Of a stretch of 64,000 nucleotides of DNA, positions 28,315-37,498 are shown one piece after another. A model generated the notes under the pieces. That model saw nothing but the letters and a program-made list of their open reading frames with translations. It had not been told where the DNA came from and did not search any database. The stretch is from contig NZ_LT667500.1 in assembly GCF_900128725.1 (NCBI RefSeq), positions 310,001 through 374,000 of the forward strand. The letters are read 5' to 3'. Source of the DNA: Buchnera aphidicola (GTDB lineage: Bacteria; Pseudomonadota; Gammaproteobacteria; Enterobacterales; Enterobacteriaceae). A program made the translations under genes and the position numbers. Every line of letters begins with the position of its first letter. The stretch's first letter is position 1.

Positions 28315-28338
28315 ATATATATATACGTATATATATAT
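28315..28338. repeat. alternating AT palindrome upstream of tusA
   Basis: A 24-base perfect palindrome of alternating A and T centred on ACGT at 28325-28328. It can extrude as a cruciform or form a hairpin after holA. It may simply reflect simple-sequence expansion. Confidence 0.6.
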
Positions 28339-28409
28339 TTATATTTACAAATAAAGATTTTTTAAAAAATATTGTTGACATTTACTTCTGAGCACAAAGG
28401 AGCAAGATA

Positions 28410-28646
28410 ATGAAAAAAAAAATAGATTTACTGGGATTAAGATGCCCCGATGTCATCATGATACTGAGAAAAGAAATAAGAAAACTGAAACAAGGACAAA
28501 CAGCTGTAGTTGTTACGGATGATGTATTTAGTAAAAAAGACATTATTTTATTTTGTCGGTTTATGAAACATCAGTTATTATCTATATCCTACAAAAAAAT
28601 TCCCTATACCTGTATGATTAAAGTTGGAAAAAAAATACTAATCTAA
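28410..28646 (+). CDS. tusA: sulfurtransferase TusA
   Basis: A sulfur carrier that passes persulfide from IscS to the TusBCD-TusE relay for 2-thiolation of U34 in tRNAs for Lys, Glu and Gln. The 78 residues keep the active-site Cys-Pro in LGLRCPDVIM (about residue 13) and the usual DDVFSKKDI and FCRFM segments. It has a strong AAGGAG ribosome-binding site seven bases before the ATG, unusual in this window. tusE lies at 43.8 kb, so at least two relay members are kept. It converges on asd. Confidence 0.94.
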   Translation: MKKKIDLLGLRCPDVIMILRKEIRKLKQGQTAVVVTDDVFSKKDIILFCRFMKHQLLSISYKKIPYTCMIKVGKKILI

Positions 28647-28672
28647 TTGCATTATAAACACTTTTAATAATA

Positions 28673-29785
28673 TTATTGATGTATCAAAATATTCAAAATA
28701 CGACGCAAAGGCTCAGCCGCGCCCCATAATAATTGATCACCGACCGAAAAAGCTGATAAATATTTTTTCCCGAAGTTCATTTTTTTAATACGACCAATTG
28801 GAATATTTAGTGTTCCAGTTACATTTAAGGGAGTTAATTGCTTTATAGAATCCTCAAGAGTATTATTTATTACTCTTACCCAAGGATTATGAGAAGCAAG
28901 CATAGACTGAATCTCTTTAATCGAACAATCGCTATTAAGCTTTATAGTAAAAGCTTGACTATGGCATCTTAGAGAAGGAACTCGAACACAAATACCATCA
29001 ATTGGAATATAATTCTTTCTATTTAATATTTTGTTTGTTTCTGCAGAACCTTTCCACTCTTCTTTCGTTTGACCATTATTCATAGGAGTATCAATCCACG
29101 GCAGTAAATTTCCCAATAATGGAGTTTTTATTTTATTTTTTGAACAATCAATGGTTTTTAAGGATTTAGTAAATTCTCTTTCCAATTCAAGTATTGGTCG
29201 TTTAGAAGAAAGGTAAGAAGAGATATCTGTATAGGAATATCCTATTTGTTTTAATAAATCTAACATACTCTGTGCGCCACTACCTGATACAGATTGATAT
29301 GTAGAAACAGAGACCCACTCAATAAGATTTTGTGTGAACAGACCCCCTAAGGACAACAACATCAAACTAACCGTACAATTTCCACCAATAAAAGCCTTAG
29401 TTCCGCTTTCTATACCAGCCTGTATTGCATCCAAATTTATTGGGTCTAATACGATAATAGATTCATTATTCATCCTAAGATATGACGATGCATCAACCCA
29501 ATAACCCTTCCAACCTCGAGCTTTTAGTTTTTGATACACAATTTTTGTATATTTTTCACCTTGACAAGAGACAATAATATCTAGAGGAATTAGACATTCT
29601 AGATCATACGCGTCTTCTAAGAGAGGAGTTTCTAAATTTTCTACGTTAGGAGAAGCGCAATGTAATTGCGAAGTTGTAAAAAAAGCTGAATAGAAATTAT
29701 TAAAATCATTTTCTGCTTTCAAGCGTTGCAATAAAACAGATCCCACCATTCCTCTCCATCCTACAAAACCTACTACTTTTTTCAT
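28673..29785 (-). CDS. asd: aspartate-semialdehyde dehydrogenase
   Basis: Reduces aspartyl phosphate to aspartate semialdehyde, the branch point to lysine, threonine and methionine. The 370 residues match E. coli (367). The N-terminal VGFVGWRGMVGSVL nucleotide-binding loop, the catalytic Cys in GGNCTVSLML (about 135) and the active-site His segment RCHSQAFTIKL (about 277) are present. It fits with lysA for host amino-acid provisioning. GAG-type ribosome-binding bases precede the ATG. Downstream it converges on tusA with 26 bases between stops; upstream is a 1.1-kb empty region. Confidence 0.97.
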   Translation of the reverse strand: MKKVVGFVGWRGMVGSVLLQRLKAENDFNNFYSAFFTTSQLHCASPNVENLETPLLEDAYDLECLIPLDIIVSCQGEKYTKIVYQKLKARGWKGYWVDASSYLRMNNESIIVLDPINLDAIQAGIESGTKAFIGGNCTVSLMLLSLGGLFTQNLIEWVSVSTYQSVSGSGAQSMLDLLKQIGYSYTDISSYLSSKRPILELEREFTKSLKTIDCSKNKIKTPLLGNLLPWIDTPMNNGQTKEEWKGSAETNKILNRKNYIPIDGICVRVPSLRCHSQAFTIKLNSDCSIKEIQSMLASHNPWVRVINNTLEDSIKQLTPLNVTGTLNIPIGRIKKMNFGKKYLSAFSVGDQLLWGAAEPLRRILNILIHQ

Positions 29786-30895
29786 AATTTTTCTCTGTAA
29801 TATAAATTAAATATAATTAATAACATATATTAATCACCATATAAGCTATTTAATGCATATCAATGTACTATTGATTTTTCGAAGGAATGAATACACATTA
29901 TATTCCTTTATTGATAATTAACACTCAAATATTATCTATTTTAACTATTATACATAATAAAAAAAATAATATATATTATATAAAAATTTTTAACTTATAG
30001 TTTAGTAAAATTTTAGAAAATACTTTAAATATTATAGATAAGATATTGTTGGAGATATATACTTTTATGATTTTTACAGAAACTATAAATCACTAAACTT
30101 TCAATAATAATCATGTATATCATATATTTATTTTTCTTTAACAATACTAGCTTTCTAGCAAAGCCCCTAATTTATTTTTAATTTATTTTTTAATTTATTT
30201 TTTAGCAATGAATTTTTTTTAAAAACCTAAAAAATCATAACAATATATATTTAATTTTTTTTAAATAACAAATTTATCTATGAAATTATATAAATACCCA
30301 TAATATACACCTTCATTCTCTTTAAAAGAATATAAAAAAATTTTATAAACTTAATTATATTTTTGTTGGTTATATTATAAAAAATATAAGAATATAGAAA
30401 TATAAATATCAAATATATTTTTAATAAAACAAAGAATAAATAAAATAATAGAAACGATGTCTTCTAAAAACAATGAAAAATATTTTTTTTCAATAAATTA
30501 ATTATTACATACCTCTATTCATATAGAAATAATGTATTTTCAAAAATAATTAACAAATACTTTATAAAAAGCAAAGCTATTAATTTTCACAAATCTTCTG
30601 AAAAAATAAAAAACTCTTTAAAAAAAACATTTAATGTATACACACTGTAATATTGAATATACTGAAATCAACTGGTAGTTAATGTGACTTTAACGGTTTA
30701 TACTAATATTTATAACAATAAGTATCATACATATGCGGCGTGCAGAAGAACTACAAAAAAATATTCGCTTTAGCGATAAAATTTATAATAATCCGTACAA
30801 ATATATATTATACTAATGCTACACAAGAATTAGCTATATGCTGATACTAACAATTTTCATCATAAAATATGATATCTATAAAAGAGTAAAATTGT
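29786..30895. other. 1.1-kb region without recognisable genes (asd/pgk divergent)
   Basis: This is the longest gene-free stretch in the window. It is very AT-rich with many stops in all frames and must contain the divergent promoters of asd and pgk. It holds a three-copy tandem repeat at 30168-30203. A 27-codon ORF (ATG 30733 to TAA 30816) is less AT-rich than its surroundings, but it has no family I recognise and no clear ribosome-binding site. In E. coli epd precedes pgk; I see no convincing epd remnant. Confidence 0.5.
30168..30203. repeat. three-copy tandem repeat, unit about 12 bases
   Basis: Three successive copies of TAATTTATTTT with one or two extra T each (30168-30178, 30179-30190, 30191-30203). 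Probably replication slippage in decaying DNA. Confidence 0.65.
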
Positions 30896-32053
30896 ATGAT
30901 ACACATGAAGGATATAGAACTAACTAATAAAAGGGTGTTTATTCGACTAGATTTAAATGTCCCTATTGATAAAAACAAAATTACCTCAAGTGAACGAATT
31001 GATCGATCCATTCCTACGATTCAATTAGCTTTAAAAAAAAACGCAAGAATTCTCTTGGCCTCTCATTTAGGAAGACCTAAAGAAGGAGAATATAATAAAC
31101 GATTTTCTTTATTTCCCGTTTTTCAGTATTTGAAAAAAAAATTACCAACTGTAGATATAATTTTTTCTCAAAATTATTTAAACGGAATACAGATACAACC
31201 TAATCAAATTGTATTATTAGAAAATGTGCGCTTTAATTGCGGAGAAACTAAAAATAACACTCATTTAGCTAAAAAATATGCTCAATTATGTGATGTCTTT
31301 GTTATGGATGCATTTGCCACAGCGCATCGTGTAGAATCTTCTACCCACGGAATTTGTGATTTTGTAAAAACAGCTTGCATAGGTCCTCTTTTATACTCAG
31401 AAATAAAGATACTAAAAAACATTCTAAATAAACCCAAGCGACCCATGGTTACAATTATTGGAGGCGCAAAAGTATCAACAAAATTTAAATTGTTAAGCTC
31501 ACTATTAAAAATAACAGATACTATGTTAGTTGGCGGAGGTATAGCAAACACATTTATTTCCTTATTTCATTCGGTAGGCAAATCTTTACATGAAAAAAAT
31601 TTCCACAAACAGGCCAAAAAGCTGTATTCTTCCAATAAAATATTATTTCCTAGCGATTCCAGAGTTAGTACATCATATTCAGAACAAGCGCAAGCTACTG
31701 TAAAACCAATTTCTCAAATATCTGATAATGAAGAAATCTTGGATATCGGAGATAAAACAATTGATAACTATGAAAAAATTATTAATACCGCTAAAACAAT
31801 ATTATGGAATGGTCCTATGGGTGTATTTGAGTTTCCAAACTTTAGAAAAGGAACAGAAAAAATCGCTAGAGCCATTGCAAATCACTCTGCTCTTTCTGTT
31901 TCGGGCGGCGGGGATACTATAGCTGTAATTGATTTATTTGATTTAAAGAAAAAAATATCCTATATTTCTACTGGCGGAGGGGCGTTTTTAGAATTTATAG
32001 AAAATAAAACTCTTCCGGTCATTGAAAGACTAAAACGCTTTAAAAATAAATAA
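30896..32053 (+). CDS. pgk: phosphoglycerate kinase
   Basis: Transfers phosphate from 1,3-bisphosphoglycerate to ADP in glycolysis. The 385 residues match E. coli (387). KRVFIRLDLNVP, ASHLGRP, VVMDAFATAHR-like segment with the substrate Arg, IGGAKVSTK, GGGIANTF and the C-terminal ISTGGGAFLE are present. The ATG at 30896 has AAGAG nine bases upstream. fbaA follows after 52 bases, the E. coli pgk-fbaA pair, probably in one transcript. The E. coli upstream neighbour epd is absent. Confidence 0.97.
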   Translation: MIHMKDIELTNKRVFIRLDLNVPIDKNKITSSERIDRSIPTIQLALKKNARILLASHLGRPKEGEYNKRFSLFPVFQYLKKKLPTVDIIFSQNYLNGIQIQPNQIVLLENVRFNCGETKNNTHLAKKYAQLCDVFVMDAFATAHRVESSTHGICDFVKTACIGPLLYSEIKILKNILNKPKRPMVTIIGGAKVSTKFKLLSSLLKITDTMLVGGGIANTFISLFHSVGKSLHEKNFHKQAKKLYSSNKILFPSDSRVSTSYSEQAQATVKPISQISDNEEILDIGDKTIDNYEKIINTAKTILWNGPMGVFEFPNFRKGTEKIARAIANHSALSVSGGGDTIAVIDLFDLKKKISYISTGGGAFLEFIENKTLPVIERLKRFKNK

Positions 32054-32105
32054 ATTTTGTCAAAAAAAACAAAATAGAACACCTTCTCAACTAAGGATAT
32101 TAATC

Positions 32106-33182
32106 ATGTGTAAAATTTTAGACATCGTTGAACCAGGAGTATTAAATGCCGAGGAGTCAAAAACTATCTTTGCATTAGCCAAAAAACATAATTTTGCCAT
32201 ACCTGCTATTAATTGCATCAATACTGATTCTATAAATACTGTTTTAGAATCTGCATCCATTATGAAATCTCCAATCATTATTCAATTTTCATATGGCGGA
32301 TCAATATTTATGAGCGGCTCAGGCTTAAAAAAAAAATTACATGATCGAGCAATTATTGGAGCTATATCTGGAGCACAATATACTCATCACATTGCTAAAT
32401 ATTACGACGTTCCTGTAATTCTACATACGGATCACTGTGATTTAGAACACCTTCCGTGGATTAACGGATTGTTATTAGAAGGAAAAAAAACATTCAAACA
32501 AACAGGACGACCTTTATTTTCATCCCACATGATAGACTTATCCAAAGAAGATATTAAAAAAAATCTATTCCTTTCTGTTAAATATCTAAAAAAAGTTACA
32601 AAATTAGACATGATGTTAGAAATAGAATTAGGCTGCACGGGAGGAGAAGAAGACGGAATAAATAATTCCAATATAGATAATGAATTATTATACACTGATA
32701 CAAAAGATATTTTGTATGCCTTCAACAAATTAAGTAAAATTAATAATAATTTTATTATTGCTGCTGCATTTGGAAACGTACATGGCGTATATCAACCCGG
32801 CAAGGTTGCGCTAAGACCATCTATATTAAAAAACGCACAAAAATATATAAGTAGCATAAAAAAATTACCCGATAATCCTATAAATTTTGTTTTTCATGGA
32901 GGATCTGGTACTAATATTTCACATATTACAAAATCTATTAATTATGGAGTTGTAAAATTCAATATTGATACCGATATGCAATGGAATTATTGGAAAGGAG
33001 TCTTAGATTTTTATATCAGAAACAAACCATTTTTACAACATCAGTTAGAAAATTCTCTCAAAACTAACCAACCAAATAAAAAATATTACGATCCTCGAGC
33101 ATGGATTCGGCACGCTCAACAATCTTCTATTAAGTATTTAAACAAAATGTGCATAAACTTAAACTCATACAATAAATTATAA
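32106..33182 (+). CDS. fbaA: fructose-bisphosphate aldolase class II
   Basis: A zinc-dependent aldolase cleaving fructose 1,6-bisphosphate. The 358 residues match E. coli (359). Zinc and catalytic residues are visible: HTDHCDLEHLPW (about 108-119), ELGCTGGEEDG (about 176), FGNVHGVYQPG (about 222-232) and FHGGSGTN (about 262-269). It follows pgk and is followed by a compact hairpin just after the stop. Confidence 0.97.
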   Translation: MCKILDIVEPGVLNAEESKTIFALAKKHNFAIPAINCINTDSINTVLESASIMKSPIIIQFSYGGSIFMSGSGLKKKLHDRAIIGAISGAQYTHHIAKYYDVPVILHTDHCDLEHLPWINGLLLEGKKTFKQTGRPLFSSHMIDLSKEDIKKNLFLSVKYLKKVTKLDMMLEIELGCTGGEEDGINNSNIDNELLYTDTKDILYAFNKLSKINNNFIIAAAFGNVHGVYQPGKVALRPSILKNAQKYISSIKKLPDNPINFVFHGGSGTNISHITKSINYGVVKFNIDTDMQWNYWKGVLDFYIRNKPFLQHQLENSLKTNQPNKKYYDPRAWIRHAQQSSIKYLNKMCINLNSYNKL

Positions 33183-33190
33183 AATACGGC

Positions 33191-33209
33191 ATAGTGTATT
33201 TTACACTAT
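33191..33209 (+). terminator. compact hairpin after fbaA
   Basis: ATAGTGTA pairs perfectly with TACACTAT around a three-base TTT loop, eight bases past the fbaA stop. The T tail is missing, so it is a possible terminator or 3'-end stabiliser. Confidence 0.45.
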
Positions 33210-33416
33210 AACAAAATTACGATAATATATATCATTTTATTATTTAATATCATATAATTAGTTAATATTTATGGTCTATTTTATATTTTAGGCAAAAAAT
33301 AGATGATTATATAATTAAGCAAAAAATTCTTGAATCATTTGTATTCTGGTTTACAAAATTTTTTTAATAATAAAAAATAAAAAATGTGCAACAAAATTTG
33401 CGTTATAAAAAAAATA

Positions 33417-34313
33417 ATGGAAAGATTGCGTATCATTGATTGTATTCATTATATAGGAGTATACTTATTAAGTAACAAACAAATATTTATATCTTATTTA
33501 ATCAATTTATTTTCTGCCATTGTAGTCATTACCATTGGTTTTTTTATCAGTAAGATTTTTGCCAACGGCGTTCAAAAACTATTATCCGTAAAACATATTG
33601 ACAGCACTATTGCTGGATTTTTATCTACTTTAGCGCGCTATATTGTTATTACTTGCGCCTGTGTTGTTGCATTAGGCCAAATAGGAGTAAAAACTACTTC
33701 TATTTTTGCTATTGTAGGAGCCGCAGGAATGACTATAGGGCTAGCCCTGCAAGGATCTTTGTCAAATTTTGCAGCAGGAGTACTATTAGTATTGCTGAGG
33801 CCCCTACGAACTAGTGAATATGTTAATTTAGGTAATGCAGCGGGTACAGTTTTAAATATTCATATATTTTACACTACATTAAAAACACTAGATGGAAAAA
33901 TTATAGTCATACCCAACGGAAAAATTATTGCAGGAAATATTATAAACTATTCTCGCGAACCTATGAGAAGAAATCAATTTGTTATAAATGTTGCATATGA
34001 TTCGGATGTAGATCTAGTCATTTCTGTATTGAAATCCGTACTTGATCAAGAAGAACGCGTATTAAAACATCCCGGAAACTTTGTAGGTTTAAACGAATTT
34101 TCTCCATCATCGTTAAAATTTATTGTAAAATGTTGGTGTTATACCGAAGAATTAAATTCAGTATATTCTGATTTAATGCTACAATTTAAAAAAGCATTAG
34201 ATCAACATAATATAACTATACCATATCCGAAAATGGATGTTTATTTATATAAAAAAATTAATAAAATATTAAAGAGTAGCAAAGACAATACTGTAGAGAG
34301 AAAGAAAAAATAA
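33417..34313 (+). CDS. mscS: small-conductance mechanosensitive channel MscS
   Basis: An inner-membrane safety valve opening on hypo-osmotic shock. I choose ATG 33417, since MERLRIIDCIHYIG aligns with the E. coli start; an upstream ATG at 33384 would add 11 residues. The product is 298 residues (E. coli 286). Membrane helices are visible near residues 20-48 and 60-85. The pore helix TM3 shows VGAAGMTIGLALQGSLSNFAAG, and the beta domain shows GKIIVIPNGKIIAGNIINYSREP. It lies after fbaA as in E. coli and ends before a strong hairpin. Confidence 0.95.
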   Translation: MERLRIIDCIHYIGVYLLSNKQIFISYLINLFSAIVVITIGFFISKIFANGVQKLLSVKHIDSTIAGFLSTLARYIVITCACVVALGQIGVKTTSIFAIVGAAGMTIGLALQGSLSNFAAGVLLVLLRPLRTSEYVNLGNAAGTVLNIHIFYTTLKTLDGKIIVIPNGKIIAGNIINYSREPMRRNQFVINVAYDSDVDLVISVLKSVLDQEERVLKHPGNFVGLNEFSPSSLKFIVKCWCYTEELNSVYSDLMLQFKKALDQHNITIPYPKMDVYLYKKINKILKSSKDNTVERKKK

Positions 34314-34330
34314 TACATAATTTGCATAAT

Positions 34331-34361
34331 GGTATAGAGAAAAAATAACCTCTATACCTTT
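34331..34361 (+). terminator. intrinsic terminator-like hairpin after mscS
   Basis: GGTATAGAG (34331-34339) and CTCTATACC (34350-34358) form a perfect nine-pair stem with a ten-base loop, followed by TTT. It separates the pgk-fbaA-mscS block from recC. Confidence 0.6.
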
Positions 34362-34395
34362 CAAACAAACATTTTTAGTTAAATGTTGAGGCTCA

Positions 34396-37300
34396 ATGCT
34401 AAAAATATATCAATCAAACAACATGGACTTTCTTTTAAAAAAAATATGTAAAAAAATCCTTCTTCATAAATTAGAAAATATATTTCCCGAGGAGGCATTT
34501 TTAATTCAAAATAATTATATAAAGCAATGGTTAGAGATAAATATTGCCAAACATAATAATATTTATATAAATATAAAATTTTTCCAAATTTCTAAATTTT
34601 GTATCAATATATTAAAATTAATGAGTAAAAAAAACACGTTATCGATATTTAATATAGAACATTTACAGTGGATATTAATGTCCATTATTCATGATACACG
34701 TGACTGCATTTTTTTAAAAGAAGCTGGAGTATTATTTAATAGTTTTGAGTTTTGCGCTCATATGGCAAATATTTTTAGACAATATATTATCTTTAAACCT
34801 GATCTAATTTATACATGGGAAACAAAAAAAGAAAATAATAATAATTATAAAAAAAAAGAATATTCTTGGCAAAAAAAATTATGGATACTCATAATAAAAA
34901 AAATAAAATACCTAAAACAAAAAAATCTTACAGAAATAATTAATAGCTTTTTAAAAAATATAAAACGAGATAATAATTTAAAGTATATTCCTAAAAACAT
35001 ATTAATATTATCTCATGCTCCTCTAGATCCCCTAATGTATTTTGTACTCTACTCCATGAGAAAAATTTCTACAATATATTTATTTCAATACCAGTGTAAT
35101 ATTAAACCAGATAAACAAGTTGACTATTTATATCAGTTTTTTAAAAAAAAATCTTTTCTGCTAAACCGAAGAAAAAAAAATAAACAAGAAATTATAAAAA
35201 AAAAAACATTTTTAATGAAAAAAATACACAAAAAATTTTAAATATTCTTCAATACGATTTATTTAACAATCAGTTAGACGATTTCAGATTAAAAGAAAAA
35301 AAAAAAATATATGACAACTCTATCGTCATTCGTAGAAGCTCCTCATATTCGCAAGAAGTTCAACAAGTATGCACGTATATACAGCATATAGTAGCGATAG
35401 ATCCAAGTATAAACTTAAATAATATTTTGATCACAGCCTATAACATACATCCTTATATACCTTATATAAAAGAAATATTTCCCTCTTCGCTCAAAAATCA
35501 TTTAAAAATTAGCAATTCACAGAAAGAGAATCAGACAAAGCAAAATGTTGTGTCAACGATACAAAATTTATTAAAAGTTAAGTACAATCGATTTCAATGT
35601 TCTTGGGTATTATCCATACTAAATTCTAAACTCTTAAGAAAAAAATTTTCTATTAAATCTCAAGATTTACAAACCCTATATACTCTGGTAACGAATTTAA
35701 ATGGTCAATTTGGATTTGATGAAAAACATTTTAAAAAAATGTTTCTTCCCAATATTCGTACATCTTCATGGAGCTATGCAATCAATCGTATTACTTTAAG
35801 TTTTTGGTTAAAAAAAAGTCACTCTATATGGAACAACATATCAACGCCTAATTCTCTCAGTTACAAGCATAGTATCCTGCTAGGAAACTTTGTCAACTTA
35901 ATTCTGGAATTAAATAAGCTGCGAAAAACAATATCATACAAAAAAACATTAACGAATTGGTCAAAGATTATTTCTAAAATAATAAATGTTTTTTTTGAAG
36001 TACCTGTTCAACATAAAAAATTTTTTTTTAAATTAACAAGCATATGGAAAAAAATTATATCAGAAGGAATAAATCTTTTTTATTTGCACAAAATCTCTAT
36101 TGATACATTGTTAGAAAGATTTTTCAAACAGAGTTCTTTATTGTTTACAAAAAATCATTTTATGTCCGGGAGAATTAATATACTCAACTTAAATCATATT
36201 ACTTGTACCCCATTTAAGATGATATGTATAATAGGTTGTAACCAGGACCAAAAAAAAAAAAATAAAATTAATATATTTGATAAAATCAGCAAAAAAAATA
36301 ATAACAATTACAAAAATATTTTTTTTGACACCATTATGCTGGCAAAAAAATATTTATTTTTTAGTTATTTAAAAACCATAACAGATGGAAAAAAAATATA
36401 TCTTTTAAGCAACCTACAAGATATCTTATTTTATTTAAGTAACCGATTTGATAATTTGTATAAAATATACCCTAAAAATAAAAATCAATTAAAGACTTCA
36501 TATTCAAAATATCTGAAACCACAAACAATAAAAAAAAAAATAAAAAATACTCTCACTAATAAATGTATTCAATTAACAGAATTAATAAATTTTTGGAAAA
36601 ATCCAATTAGTTATTTTTTTAAACATACTTTAAACATAAAAATTAATAAAAATTTCGAAAAACAATTGCCTAAAGAAGAATTATTTGATCTAAATCCTCT
36701 AGATAAATATAAAATTAATAAACAAATGTTACACCTAGCGCTGTTAAAAAAACAAAATAAAACATTATTTCAAAAATATAAATTAAGAAATAAATTACCC
36801 CAGAGTAATGTAGGAAAGATTTTATGGAGAAAAGAAGAAAAAAAGATATACCTTTTATCAAAAAAAATTAATCAAATAAGACATTTTCCTCATAAAATTA
36901 AAATTAATTTAAAACTAAAAAAATATCATCTGAGTGGATTAATAAAAGAAATAAATACATGCGGTTTAATTCACTGGAGTGTCAGTAAAATAAAATATAC
37001 CCATATAATAGCTACATGGATAGAACACATAATTCACTGTATACTTTACACGCCTCAAAAAAGTATTTTGCTAGGAATAAATAACTCTATTATAGAATTT
37101 TCTCCATTAACACCAAAAAAAGCGCAAAAATATTTAAAAATGTATATCCAGGGATATTTAGATGGCACTAAAAAACCTATTTTAGTGTTAAAATCTGGAA
37201 TGATGTGGTTATATTCTGTATATGTTAAAAAAAACAATACTTTTAAAAAAGATCAAAGTGATCTTAATGTTGCAAAAAAAAACTTTTTTAAAATATGGAC

Positions 37301-37460
37301 TGATAATTCATTTTATAAAGGAGAAAACAGCAATATCTATGTACAAAAATTAATTCCTGAAATGAATAGCGTTATTATGAAAAAAATATGTAATACTGCA
37401 AAATATTGGTTTTTACCTGTTCTAAAAAACACCAATCTTAAAAAAAACCATATTATCTAA
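34396..37460 (+). pseudogene. recC: exodeoxyribonuclease V gamma subunit RecC, poly(A) frameshift
   Basis: RecC forms the Chi-recognising core of RecBCD. The first frame (ATG 34396) stops at TAA 35239-35241. The second carries the rest, already open before its first Met at 35427. They join if the run of eleven A at 35196-35206 had one more: the frame then reads KNIFNEKNTQKILNILQYD and continues SIVIRRSSSYSQEVQQ, aligned with E. coli SSITFHVCHSPQREVE. A shift in the seven-A run at 35218-35224 is an alternative. The joined protein is 1,021 residues (E. coli 1,122). Later segments such as PFKMICIIGCNQD, FWKNPISYFFKH and the C-terminal domain match RecC. recB follows after 38 bases and is intact, which argues that RecC is still made. 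Confidence 0.88.
35196..35206 (+). repeat. poly(A)11 frameshift tract in recC
   Basis: Frame 1 reads ATA AAA AAA AAA ACA and stops 11 codons later. Twelve A would restore the frame into the rest of recC. Confidence 0.65.
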
Positions 37461-37498
37461 TTTACAAAAACACATTCACATCAAGAAAAATAAAAAAT

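Noticed and set aside
30733-30816. 27-codon ORF upstream of pgk
   Set aside because: Too short, no recognisable homology and no ribosome-binding site; mentioned only as a point in the empty region.
33384-33416. N-terminal extension of mscS from ATG 33384
   Set aside because: The 11 extra residues have no counterpart, while the ATG at 33417 gives the E. coli-like start MERLRIID.
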